Below, in pieces: positions 24,750 to 35,848 of a stretch of DNA of 64,000 bases; the stretch's first letter is position 1, and every line of letters starts with the position of its first letter. The DNA lies in contig JAGPYM010000005.1 of the NCBI GenBank assembly GCA_020736575.1, positions 1,674,001 through 1,738,000 on the forward strand. Reading direction: 5' to 3'. The notes under the pieces were generated by a model. That model ran no database searches. It was not told the origin of the DNA and was given only the letters and a program-made list of their open reading frames with translations. The translations under genes and the position numbers were made by a program. Source of the DNA: Thelonectria olida (lineage: Eukaryota > Ascomycota > Sordariomycetes > Hypocreales > Nectriaceae).

Positions 24750-27700
24750 ATACTTCCAACTTCTCTAAACCGACACACCTCGCCATTTCACAATTGTCTC
24801 GAGACTCAGCGGTTTCTCAAGATGTCTCGCCAATGAGGACATCACCGCCGGCCTCGATCGGGCAGTGGTCGGGCCAGAAATTCAAATCTCTTTCGGATGT
24901 CGGATATAGTTACATGGTGGTGGCACAGAGACAAGCGGGCGAGCGACTGGAAGCCGCCAGGAATACCGGGGTAGCAACAGTCGCTAGCTAGACTGATCAA
25001 TTTAAGCTTGCTTGCCTGAGACTTCTCTATTCCCTCTTTCGTTGCTGGCTGTGTTTTCTCTTCTCTCCCCCAAACTACAAAATACCTCGGCTTCTTATCA
25101 AGCCGTTTTCGTTGTTCAATCGAACCGACTAAAAACGCCTCAGGGGCTTAGTGACCACGCGGACTCGCAATGGTGTCTAAGTGGCTTCTGGGGGAACATG
25201 CCGATCTAGGTAGCAGACGCGTGAGATATTTATTAAGCTTGGTAGCCGCTGCAGCCGGAAAGATCTACCCAAGCTTGCAACTAGGTTGAAATTCTGCCGC
25301 CCTGCCTATTTGGCGGCTTCGGGCGAGAACAATATCAGGTCAAAACTCAGACTATCAAGGCAAGGACTCATGAGGCACGGAGGCGAAGCACTGGATGCGA
25401 GTGAATTCACGCTGGAACTGGTGAGGGGTAAGGAGAGGCAATGTGCTGTTTGTAGGCAACAGAGCTGAATGTGTGGCAGGGCTTAGCGGGAGTGCATCCA
25501 CGAGGACGAAGGAGGCACACATGGGAGGCGTGGGTTTTGGTTGGCTGGGTAGGTATCACACGGGAACTTGGCTTGGTTCTTGGGATGTCTTATCATGAGA
25601 CCTTGGAGGTGGGGAAGATACTTGGGAGCATCATGACATCATGGTCCATTGGTGGTTCACGAAGGGCTGGCTGTTGAAGAAGCGTAATTGTCGAGCAGTC
25701 AAGGGCTTGGCGTTTCGTGGGATGAAGATGGAGGTTAGACGAGTTACAATAGTCTGGGGTAGATGATGAGAAGATGAATAGGGCCGAGAGAACATGTAGA
25801 ATAAAGCGTTGTGGCGATGCAGCGTATTCGTACTCGGTGCTACTAATGACAGGAAGAAGGGCCCTAAATACCAACAACTTGACTATTTCATTCAACACCA
25901 CGCTCAAGATAAATACTAGAGTATAGTTAGGCGGATCAATTCTGCAGATAGCATTCTATCTTTGCATCTTGTTTAACTCATGTGGAAAAATAGGGGTGGT
26001 GTAGGGTAGCCGTCGTACGAACTGGCAGGGGCTGTTCATGGTGGTGGTGGTTGTTGGTTATTTCTGGGAATTGATGTGTCAGTTGCCCGTTATTCCTGTT
26101 CATAATTTCAAGCTAGTATTGATCCTAGACATTACTGTTGGTTCAACAGCCAACGTGCAGTCCATGGCGCGAAGGAATATGGGTTCGTGTCAGTTCATGC
26201 TCGCTCGAGTTGAGGCTCGGCGTTGTGAGATTTACATGATCTCGCCTGTCGAAATAGGCTGTGCACGGGTCGCAATTGAGGCTTATTGGGGCAAGTCGGT
26301 TCCGGGGGCACAAGTCAGCGAGGCGATGAATTCGCTGGTTCACGGCGGGGATCGTGACGGATGAACGGCAACGTGCAAATCCCGCTGGGGGCGGCGCTGA
26401 TGAGGTGCGCTGTCAGACGGACGGACGGACAATGGACGTTGAAGGAACAAAACAGTGAGTGAAAATGGGATGGGAACAGCCACGAGCTAGAAATATCAGC
26501 CTACTAATTTTTTTTTTGTAAATGGAGGCTGTACGGTGCAAAGGCTGAAATCCTTCAATTCAAGTCACTTTATTAGGCGCTTGTAATTGTGTGTTATGCC
26601 TGCTACGTTATGGGGCCGGAAATCGTTGACATGGAAGCAAAGCACATGACCGTGCCCGTGATCGGGAGAAGGACGAGAAAAAGTGATGCCTGCCTGAGGA
26701 GGTGATTGGATCATGCCGGAGATCTTGTGCTGGACGATTCACCCAAGAGAAACAAACATTTCAACTGGACCGAGTACGTGATCCTCTGTCCCCCCTTTCG
26801 CCCCTCGTTATTGTTGGGTCATTTCAATCGGGGCTGTGTCCTGGTCACAAGCCTCATTCCTTTGTTGCAGAGAGGGCCAACTCGAACAAGGATCGCATCC
26901 CCTCCAGCCCAGGCCAGGGCGGCAGGGCCCCCAAGCAGGCGAGGGCCCGTCCCTTTAGTGGATGGGATTGCTGAAATTTTCATGCGTTGGCGGCTACCCA
27001 GACGGCAAACAAGGCCAGCCCAAGCCAAGACCTCTTTTTTCGCATCCTCCTGCGCATGGTAGGATACCGTCCAACGATATTACCGTCCGTCTGGGTCTGA
27101 GCTGCGCCGGCCCTGATTTCATCTTGATTTGATCGCCTCGTCCGTGTCTAAAAATACGTCGGGCAGCTCAGAAACACATTGCATACATATCACCGTCGAC
27201 TCTCCCCATTCTTCATCATACATCCATCTCCATTACATTACCCGACCGCATCTCATCTCTCCTCAACTGCAGAACCGCAACGGACCACTCGCTGTCCCCT
27301 GCTTTGCAATTCACCAAACAATTAATAGCCAGGCCCGCTCGAGCCTTGTCGCCTCCCGGCCCGTTCATCTCGGTTCTGCCTTCGCTTCACTGCCGCCGCG
27401 TCCTCGATCGTCGCTAGGCCAGGAGATTCTCTTTATAAAAAAGAAACCAGCTCCTGGATCAAGTGCAAGCAAGTCCTTGAATGTCGAAACCGGATCCAAA
27501 CTTGGTCATTCTCGGACATCTTGGTCGTCGTTGGCGTCGTACAAACGCCTGCATCCTCATTACCCCCTGGGTTGTGGAGCAAGCAGCTGCTTGTTGAGGG
27601 CTCCATTGTCCATCTATTCCAGGCGCCAAGGGTGGGGACCGGATAGGACGAGCCGAAGCGGCACCAAGACACCGCCGGTTGTCCCCCGAAATCACGGAGC

Positions 27701-27822
27701 TCCAACGGCCGTCCCTTTCCGTTGATCTCTCCTTTGGATGAGGTGAACCATCTTCCTCTGGACGCCGCCAATCCTTCACCACATGCTGCCTCTCTTCTCC
27801 CCCCCAACCTCATGACGCAGCC
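24750..27822. other. intergenic region, 3.1 kb, upstream of a HET-domain gene
   Basis: No gene is supported. A GGT-rich simple repeat occurs at 26038-26055. From about 27180 the + strand becomes pyrimidine-rich and holds the probable 5' leader of the HET gene at 27823; the 198-codon open frame across it (27129-27725) is Ser/Pro-rich and has no motif. Confidence 0.45.
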
Positions 27823-30342
27823 ATGCCGGACACTCTGGAACCAGGAACTCCCACCCTCGCCGACAGGCCCAGCCTCGAGAGACGGCGGTCACGGAACCCG
27901 CTGAAGAATCTCATGCAGCATCTCTCCGTGGAACCTCCACCCGAGGATGACGAAGAGCGGCAGCCCAGGAGAGGGTCGCTGATCCGGGGTCTGAGCTGGC
28001 GCAAGAGTCGCAGTCCTTCTGCCCATTCCGACAGGTCGGGAGGCGTGCCGCAAGATCCCAATCTGTGTCGGGCATGTGCCGTCTGGGCTGCTGATATCGA
28101 CTCGATATTTGCTGAAATGGATGAATCTTTTACCAAGACGCTGAACCCAAGGGCCGCGGATGCTTTTGATAACAAGGAGCATTCGCTCGGTCGCCTCCAG
28201 CAGCTCGAGGAGAACCGCTGGTCAACCAAGTGCCCCCTCTGCAAACTATTTCACTCTGTTCACATTCCCAGCGAGGGCGAAGGCGATTTGTATCTCTCCG
28301 GATTCTCCAGCAGAGACACCAATTACCTGATTGACACGCACACCATGTTTGACCAGGAACATGCCGCAAAGACCAAAGGTAAGGGGTTCAGCCCGGGGTT
28401 CCTGGGCGTCGTTCCAAAGAAAAGTGGCGATGGCGCTCTGAGCTGGGACGTGAATGCCGACTGGTTCCGCGGCGCAGGCATGCTGTACCGGACTGTTCCA
28501 GAATACCAGAATGAGCTGCTCAGTGCCGTGAGCGCCAGTGGGAGGAGTGGAGGAGGCCATTCGCGAGGACCGTCTCTGTCTGGCAATCACGACTGGGTGA
28601 AGCGAGGAATCTGGGGCCGCGAGATGTCAGACACCATTGATATGTCCATCGGACAAGATTGGCTACGCTTCTGCGAGTTTTATCACCAAGGACGATGTGG
28701 GCGAAAGCCAGTGACCCGCGAGCTCCCAGGATTCCGACTACTAGATTGCTCAAAGACGCCCCCAAGAATTGTTGATGCTTCCATCACGGAGCGTTATGTT
28801 GCGCTCAGCTACGTATGGGGAAGGCAATCAACTACGGAGACCTGGCCGAAGGTCATCTCTGACGCGGTGATCGCCACCAAGGATATGGGGGTCCGGTACT
28901 TGTGGGTGGATCGACTATGCATGAATCACTTGCAACCGGCCGATAGGTTGCAACAGATTGCCCGGATGGACGAGATCTTTGAAGGCGCGATATTTGCTAT
29001 TATTGCCGCCTGCGGCCAGGATGCAAACTCAGGTCTGCCAGGCGTTGGCTATACGAGTCGGCCGCCTCAGCCAAAGTATGAGTTTGTGAACTCGGACATT
29101 ACGCTTGTGTCGAGTCTCCAGGACCCGAGACTGGCTATTCAGAACTCGGCATGGTACACTCGGGGTTGGACCTACCAAGAGGGTCTACTCGCCCGGAGAC
29201 GACTTATTTTCACGGAACAGCAGATGTACTGGGAGTGCGAGGGCATGTGTTGTCCAGAGTCACTCGTTCTGCCCTTGGACCTGTACCACGACATGGAAGA
29301 GCAGCGGATGTGCGATTTTATGCGACCTGGTCTGTTCAACGGCGTGTCTTTTGTCGGTGGGAGCTGGGAGCGATGGAAACGACTCCCGAGCAAGGCCGAG
29401 GAACCGAGCACTTTGAGTATCTTCCGTGAAGCAGATCAACACATTGTCAACTATACCCGAAGGGATTTAACCTACGACGAGGACTCACTCAACGCCTTCC
29501 TTGGAATATCTCGACGTCTTGAAACCAGCAGCGGCCGAGGAAAGGTGGTGAACCTTTTGGGAATGCCTGTTTGGGCGCCACCGATGGACGAGCGAACAGG
29601 GCCGCCACGGACGCGGGACCTTTTCGCCTTGTCGACATGCTTCTGGCATCACAAAGATGGCATCGTGGCTCGACGACGGCCGCACATGCCTAGCTGGACC
29701 TGGGTTGGCTGGAAAGGTGCAGTCGACTTGTTCTCGTCGATTAACATTGTGGATGTGGATGGCAAGAGGCCAGAGAGGAAGAACAACCTTCACCATTATG
29801 TCACGGCCACTCAACTTACACGAAATGACTCTACGTCACTCAGATGGACGTATTCGCCCGACATTGTTCTCATTGACCGCGACGGAAGCGTTGCTTACGA
29901 TTTCGGCATCGGCGACTTGAGATCCGGACGACCTCCGAGGCCACCGGCTCTTCCGATCAAGCCATTTGCCATCCATGTGCCTAACCCGTTTGTCCTGGAC
30001 CGAGTCAAGGCGAAAACGCATCCTGGAGGTTGGATCTTCAACAACTTGAGCGTCGATGTACGGCTCAGCCGGGGCACGGGTGGTGGCATCCGGGAGTACA
30101 TTGAGCGACACGCAAAGGGCGAACAGATGTCGATTCTGTGGTTCATAGAGGAGGGACTCATCATGCTCCTGGTGGTTGAGCGGACGGAGCGCGACGGACG
30201 GGTTGTGTGGGAGCGGGCGGGACGCATGCGCATGAGCTTTGCCGAGGAGTCCAAGGAGGTTTCTCGCAAGTACGGGCGACTGGAGGCAATGGTTGAGGAT
30301 TTACCGCTGCGAAGATTGGGTGGTGATGTTGTGATTGAGTAA
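27823..30342 (+). CDS. HET-domain (heterokaryon incompatibility) protein, 839 aa
   Basis: A single exon from a well-placed ATG at 27823 (GCCATGC) encodes 839 residues. The HET domain starts near residue 325 with YVALSYVWG, continues with KDMGVRYLWVDRLCMN and ends near the SAWYTRGWTYQEGLL block; these are the three conserved boxes of the family. The N-terminal 270 residues hold an Arg/Ser/Pro-rich low-complexity start and two CxxC pairs (LCRAC near residue 81, CPLC near 137) which could bind a metal. The C-terminal half is long and without a domain I can name. HET proteins trigger cell death after fusion with a non-self strain; whether this one does is unknown. It has an isolated position with a long CT-rich leader and no partner gene such as a NACHT/NLR beside it. 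Confidence 0.85.
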   Translation: MPDTLEPGTPTLADRPSLERRRSRNPLKNLMQHLSVEPPPEDDEERQPRRGSLIRGLSWRKSRSPSAHSDRSGGVPQDPNLCRACAVWAADIDSIFAEMDESFTKTLNPRAADAFDNKEHSLGRLQQLEENRWSTKCPLCKLFHSVHIPSEGEGDLYLSGFSSRDTNYLIDTHTMFDQEHAAKTKGKGFSPGFLGVVPKKSGDGALSWDVNADWFRGAGMLYRTVPEYQNELLSAVSASGRSGGGHSRGPSLSGNHDWVKRGIWGREMSDTIDMSIGQDWLRFCEFYHQGRCGRKPVTRELPGFRLLDCSKTPPRIVDASITERYVALSYVWGRQSTTETWPKVISDAVIATKDMGVRYLWVDRLCMNHLQPADRLQQIARMDEIFEGAIFAIIAACGQDANSGLPGVGYTSRPPQPKYEFVNSDITLVSSLQDPRLAIQNSAWYTRGWTYQEGLLARRRLIFTEQQMYWECEGMCCPESLVLPLDLYHDMEEQRMCDFMRPGLFNGVSFVGGSWERWKRLPSKAEEPSTLSIFREADQHIVNYTRRDLTYDEDSLNAFLGISRRLETSSGRGKVVNLLGMPVWAPPMDERTGPPRTRDLFALSTCFWHHKDGIVARRRPHMPSWTWVGWKGAVDLFSSINIVDVDGKRPERKNNLHHYVTATQLTRNDSTSLRWTYSPDIVLIDRDGSVAYDFGIGDLRSGRPPRPPALPIKPFAIHVPNPFVLDRVKAKTHPGGWIFNNLSVDVRLSRGTGGGIREYIERHAKGEQMSILWFIEEGLIMLLVVERTERDGRVVWERAGRMRMSFAEESKEVSRKYGRLEAMVEDLPLRRLGGDVVIE

Positions 30343-31197
30343 ATTGGAGTTTGATGATGGGTGGATGTATTGGCCGTAGACACTTTATATGCATGCATAC
30401 CCTGGGTTTGTCTGGAGACATTGCAGGACTTAGGGCGGGAATATTATTATTGTTGTAATTGGGTCAAGTGGTAGATTGCCTTCTTGTATGGGAAAGATTG
30501 GTGAAATGGACAATATCTGATGCCCATACTCTCGACAACGTAGTATTCGTGTTTGGTGGTGTCGACTAGACAAGATTGGGTTGATGATGCCGGGGTCATG
30601 GGATCGACCGGAGTTAAGGTAGGGCTGGATTCCGGAGAAGATCTACGGCTTGATCGGGCTATCAGATGCATGTGATGGGTTGAATGTTGAGTTCTGGGGG
30701 ACCTCGTGAGATTCCATAATCGGTTGCGGTGTGAAGGCAAGTTGGTAAGCAACTATAATTAGGTTCCAGCGGAATGAATCTATTGTCCGCGGGCGTCGCG
30801 AGATCTGATTATCAAATTAGCGAGTCGTGACGACCACGATAGACGTCATTTTCTTACTCTTTTACTCTTTGACAGGGGGGAGGGGGCATCTTTAATTCCT
30901 TTTGTCCCAGGTTAAGCGCGTAAATCCAAGGCGCGGCCCCCGCTGCTCTAAACCCGAAATCGCTCTTTGGGGGCCTTTTCCCACTTCTTCAGCGCAGAGA
31001 GCTTCCGGAGCTTCCGTTTTGAATTGTCTCGGGCTTATGTAGATGTTTCTGTTTTGTCTATTCCGACTTCGCTCCTTTTTTCCCACTTCTCTTTTTCTTA
31101 TCTTTTTTTTCTCTTTTATTTTTCGTATTCCTTCACATCCTTTCTTTTTCTCTCTCTGTGTGTCTGTGTTGTCTGCACGACGTTGCAAAGAAACAGA
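30343..31197. other. intergenic region and T-rich leader of the Sec14-like gene
   Basis: From about 31065 to 31170 the + strand is a dense T/C tract directly before the ATG at 31198. Nothing else was recognised. The minus-strand open frame 30892-31473 is the lysine-rich shadow of this tract. Confidence 0.5.
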
Positions 31198-32684
31198 ATG
31201 ACGGCCGATCACGATGGCACTACTGCCGCTCCGGCCTCCCGAGTCAAGTCGTCGGCTTCGACTCTCACCGACCACGGATATCCGCACGGCCACCTTGGGC
31301 ATTTGAGTGCGCACGAAGAGGACGCCTTTGAGCGGTTCAAGGACCTTCTCGAGGAGAGGGGGGTTTGGAAGCGGGGACCTCCTGCTTCTCACGATGATGC
31401 ATTGCTGCTGTAAGTCTTTTTTTTTTTTTTTTTTTCCCTTGTGGAGGGATTGATAAGCAGCTTGAGACGCCATGAAGGCCGTTTGCTGACACTGAGGAAT
31501 AGTCGCTACTTGCGCGCGAGAAGATGGATCCCCGAGGATGCCTTCCAGCAGTTTAAGGAGACGGAAGATTGGCGCGTTGCCAATGACATCGAGGTTCTCT
31601 ACAAGACCATCGAGCTAGATGCCTATGAGCAGAGCCGACGTCTGGTAAGCTTCAGTCTCCCAACTGCCCAGGTGACGATAACTAACAGGTTTCCTGCCAG
31701 TACCCCCAATGGACCGGCCGTCGCGACCGTCGAGGAATCCCGCTCTACGTCTTCCAAGTGCGCACCCTCGACTCCAAAACCGTCAGCGAGTACGAAAAGG
31801 TCGGCGCCTCCACCACCTTCTCCAAGGCAAAGGCCGACGGCAAGACGCCCGCGGGCCTGCTGCGCCTGTTCGCACTCTACGAGAACCTGACGCGCTTCAA
31901 CATGCCCTTCTGCACAAACCTCAAGGACCGCGAGTTCCCCGACGTCCCCATCACCATGAGCACAAACATTGTCGACATCTCGGGCGTCGGCCTGCGCCAG
32001 TTCTGGAACCTCAAGGCCCACATGCAGGCCGCCTCGCAGCTCGCCACCGCTCACTACCCCGAGACCCTGGACCGCATCTTCATCATCGGCGCGCCCAGCT
32101 TCTTCAGCACCGTTTGGGGTTGGATCAAGCGCTGGTTCGACCCTATTACTGTTTCTAAGATCTTCATCCTTGACACCCACGAGGTCAAGCCCACCCTCGA
32201 GAGCTTCATCGACGTGCGCAACATTCCCAAAAAGTACGGCGGCGAGCTCGACTACGAGTTTGGCGCGCTGAGCGTCCCCGATCCCCAGTGGGAGGGCGTC
32301 GTGCAGTGGGAGAACGGACACAAGGGCTTCCCCGGCGGCCCTCTGCTGTGGGAGGATATCGACGACGGGAAGCGCATGGCGTGTGTCGCACTGGGAGCCA
32401 AGAATGGCAACCTTCGCAGCGAGAGGATCTGCACCATTCCCAAGACCTTCTTCGGCGCTCCCCCAAAGAAGGAGACGACGACGCAGACCAATGGCGTGCA
32501 GACGGAAGAAGTCACCGAGGGCACGCAGACGACCGACTCTGACACCAGGGACGACGGCGTGCAGACCGACGAGACGCTGTTAAGCGACGAGGTGGAAGAG
32601 AAGCTCAAGATCAACAGCGCCGACAAGGGCAAGGGCCTCGATACGTCCCCGGTGCCTGTCGCCGTGCAGACGACTACGGCATGA
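31198..32684 (+). CDS. Sec14-like (CRAL-TRIO) phosphatidylinositol transfer protein
   Basis: Exons 31198-31409, 31503-31644 and 31701-32684 encode 445 residues. Intron 1 (93 nt, GTAAGT) contains a T19 run at 31417-31435; intron 2 is 56 nt with an ACTAAC branch site. The first splice rebuilds LLRYLRARRW, the CRAL-TRIO N-terminal helix motif, and the second joins to YPQWTGRRDRRGIPLYVFQ. The lipid-binding CRAL-TRIO domain follows to about residue 290. The last 72 residues are acidic, apparently disordered, and hold five Gln-Thr motifs (Gln at about 380, 385, 394, 406 and 441). Sec14-like proteins move or present phosphatidylinositol and other lipids between membranes in the cytosol. The exact subgroup is not resolved. 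Confidence 0.85.
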
Positions 32685-33160
32685 GCGAACGAAAGACGTG
32701 CAACGAACATGGGAAACGACCAATAAGGGAAAACCACTGAAATCTTCTTAATAGAGTGGAGGAGGGAGCTTTTTGAAATACAAACACTACATACCCCGCG
32801 GCATGGTTTTTGCCATTTTTTGTTGCGAGAAGGCTAAATCGGGATGGGGGACAACTCAAGTTGGGGCATGGGAGATATCATGGTAAGGGAAGAGAAGGAT
32901 GGGAAGACAACATTGGTCGAATGCATTGCGAATCGGAGTACTCTATTTTGCATTGGTAGATGATCATTATGCAAATCATGTTTTGGGTTTGATCCCAGAT
33001 CAGCTCTGGGGACAATATAGTTCTGATTTGTAGCTCTTTCGTCTCGTTTCTATCCAATGGCGAGTTTTCGCCTGTCTACCTTTATCCAACCTATTACCAA
33101 TCATGTCTATCCTCGTATTCTCTGCAAAAACTCCCCAAACGCCTATTCCCACATCAAAGC
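32685..33160. other. intergenic region between convergent genes
   Basis: This is the shared 3' region of the Sec14-like gene (+) and the phosphatase gene (-). GGGTTTGATCCC near 32986 superficially resembles a tRNA T-arm but has no matching tRNA body. Confidence 0.5.
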
Positions 33161-33864
33161 TCATGAGGTGCCATCTGTCCCATTCGTTGCCGCCGGCTGG
33201 ATGTATCCTCTCCTCTTCCGCCACTCGTTCACCCCCTTCTCAACCTCTCCCCACGACACACCGTCTTTGACCCAGTACATTGTCAGCCCGAGACTCTCCG
33301 TCTCCCTATTCCTTGCCTCGTCGTCAAAGAACAGGATCTCTGAATATGGAATCCCCGTTCGCTTCGACAAGGCCTCCATGTGCTTGAGCTTACTCCCCGG
33401 GTACGCCTCGACACCAGCGTCGAACACGTCGGCCGCGCGCTTCGTCTTCTCGGGCTTGCCGTCCTGTTCGGCGTGGTGCGGCGGCGGGATGTGCAGCATC
33501 TTGAGCAGGTCGCGGGCGAGACTGGGGGCGGAGGTGCGGCTGGCGACGCCGATTTTGACGCCGGCGCGCGGCAGGGCGTAGAGGATCTCGGGGACGTCGA
33601 CGTAGAAGGCAAAGTCTTCGCCATAGCGGTCCGAGGCGGCGCTGTGGGCGGGGTTGGGCTTGAGGGGCGGGGTGACGTGGGTGTCGACCCAGAAGGGCCA
33701 GAGGGTGTAGTCGAGGTCGAAGACGATGAGGCGGGGGAGCGGGAGGTCGGGGTTGGTGAGGAATTGGGGGAGGTGGGAGGTGGAGGGGGGTTGGTTGTGG
33801 AAGAGGTCGCCATTGAGGAGAGGGAAGATGGGAAGGAAGAGGTTTTGGAGAGTTTCTTCGGCAT
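33161..33864 (-). CDS. magnesium-dependent phosphatase-1 (MDP-1) like HAD phosphatase, frameshifted near the N-terminus
   Basis: The main frame reads LPRLIVFDLDYTLWPFWVDTH (HAD motif I, DxD), then ASRTSAPSLARDLL (motif II), KHMEALSKRTG and SEILFFDDEARN (motif IV), and stops at 33161. This is the pattern of fungal MDP-1 proteins. In this frame there is no ATG: a TGA precedes it. The likely start, MPKKLSK at 33864, is one frame away, and no GT-AG intron can fit between. Adding one C to the C6 run (G6 at 33785-33790 on +) joins both parts into about 234 residues. So either the assembly lost a base or the gene is broken. MDP-1 is thought to act on protein-bound fructosamine-6-phosphates or phosphotyrosine. 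Confidence 0.75.
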
Positions 33865-35848
33865 GGCGATGGAGTCAAGGGTTTGAGATGGGTGGGCGTG
33901 GGCGGTTGGAGGTTTAAGTAGGTGAATTGCTGCACAGGTAAGATGTGGAAGGTCGAAGATGATGGAAAGGGAGAGCTTTGGTGTTGAGGCTTGCGTAGGT
34001 ATCTACCAAGGTAGCTAAGGTACCTATCGAGGGAGAGCTGCCTGCCGATTTAGGACGCCCCGCGAAGCAAGTGGCGTTTTAGTGGGGGGCATAACGGCTG
34101 CTGAAGCTCAGAAACGTGGCGTAGATGGGCGCTCTGGGGTTTGATCTTGAAGCCATCGATCGAGAACATGATCTTGATTGAGGATTCGATTTCTTTCTTG
34201 AGGAAAACACGACGAGGTAAAACTCATAGCTTCAGTACTCGGTAGTGACGCCTTCTGTTTATTCTTGTTTGTTCAACTCCGTCCACGGTTTCTTTGCCAG
34301 GTGCACGTGTGCCCTTCTTACAAAGTGATGCCTACGAACCAAGACTACTTCGTACCTACATGTATCGTTAGGCTGTCATTCTTCAATTGCATCTGCCTGG
34401 GTAGAACTAACACCACCATTCACTCACCAGGCACGATGAGTCAATTAGACCAACAAGGCTCCCCTTGCATCAGGCCCTGGCTCTACATTGCGTTAGCCTA
34501 TCTACCTTTCATCTTCAGCCTCAGTCTCGCCGGGGTCCTGAAGCCCTCGCGTGCTCAAGTCTAGCGTCCGGGGAATCAAAGCCAGAAGAGGCAAACCTTC
34601 CTAGCTGGGAAGATCCTATCGTCGTTTCCCCATTTCCAAGAAAAGTCCGGGGAACAACTTAATAAGAAGACCAAGGTTTCGCTCGGCAATGACTGCCCCG
34701 CGACATGAACCCCGGATTTCTACCACATGATGGTTGAGTAGACTGTCGGCTTTTGCGCCTTCAGGTTAAGATACCATCGTTTGCTTCGACACGTGCCTAA
34801 CCAAGGCAGCTTTATTCGAGATATTTTTAGCCTCTGCCTTCGCCGAGGTCATTTAAAACCCGCGATAATCTTGATTGCAAGTCCCGAATCACCGAAGGCA
34901 TGCAGGCTGCTGCAGGACGATAAACGCCGACATATCCCCCAAAACGAAGCGATGAGAACCAATGGTCTTTGCTGAAATTGCTCCAGACTCTTGGGAACCG
35001 GCCATGTGACGCTGACTTTTTACCTCAACAGCAATGGCTGCCATGTCAAGTCCTTGGATCCAGACCAATTTCACTCTAGCCGATACCAGCTAGTGAATGA
35101 GCCTCATTAAGATCCTGACAAGCCTGGTCCTGGATACTTCCTCCAAGAGGGAAAAACAGCGCTCAAGAAGTCGTTGCTGCTTTCTGTTACCCCGCAGCAA
35201 CAATCCATCTCTCTTTTCCCTGTCTAAAGCAACTCTCCCCGCCACTGCGGAAAGTCGCCCCGTTTGCGGGGGTTGTGGTGATGGTGTGCTGCTGACTCAT
35301 GCCCCCCGTTCATCTGGGCAAATACCCGTGTTCTAATTGGCTCAACACAAAGAATCGTCCCGCTGCCCTCGGGGGGAATTTCCCTCTTCAGGACTGTACA
35401 ATGTACTTTGTGTCCCCCCATCGCCTCCTTTGCCCCCCGCTGTCGCTTCCATCTTCCCCATCGCGACTTCCCCATCCTCGTCCCGCGTGAACAAAATCCT
35501 GTGCCTCAGGCCGCCATGAATGCGAACTTAACCATCGTGAACTAAGACTTTGCCCTTCATCTGGCGACGACGGAAAATTGCAAACCACAGGAAGCACGGC
35601 AATGGAGAACAAGTTCGTCCTTTGACCAGATATTTCACGGCAGTTTCCTCGACCCGGTTGCCCACCAACTCGCCCGTCTCAATTGATTCCGTCTCATCTC
35701 ATCGTGCCACAAGTCGTCTCACTTCCCCTGTGAAGACAACCAGCAGCAAGGATCGGCCCAATCGCCCTCCGACCATTCGCTTCTGCACACGAGGAGAGAA
35801 GGACGACACATTTCCAACCGGTAATCGAATTACCCGGAGCAAATCACC
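33865..35848. other. intergenic region between divergent phosphatase and regulator genes, 2 kb
   Basis: Near 33995-34030 there are several AGGTATCTACC / AAGGTACCTA words like those upstream of arb1. No gene is supported. The stretch 35400-35848 is C/T-rich and probably the leader of the Zn2Cys6 gene. Confidence 0.5.

Noticed and set aside
27129..27725. 198-codon frame before the HET gene
   Set aside because: It lies in the pyrimidine-rich leader and has no domain.
30892..31473. 193-codon Lys-rich frame on the minus strand
   Set aside because: Antisense shadow of the T-rich leader and first exon of the Sec14-like gene.
31623..32321. 232-codon minus-strand frame
   Set aside because: Exact antisense of the conserved CRAL-TRIO coding exon; caused by codon bias.
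32980..33000. tRNA T-arm-like GGGTTTGATCCC
   Set aside because: Loop is one base short and no acceptor, D or anticodon arms can be paired around it.
33283..33886. Long Pro/Ser/Thr-rich frames on both strands over the phosphatase gene
   Set aside because: They overlap the HAD motifs in another frame; only the first codons of the minus frame are likely genuine.
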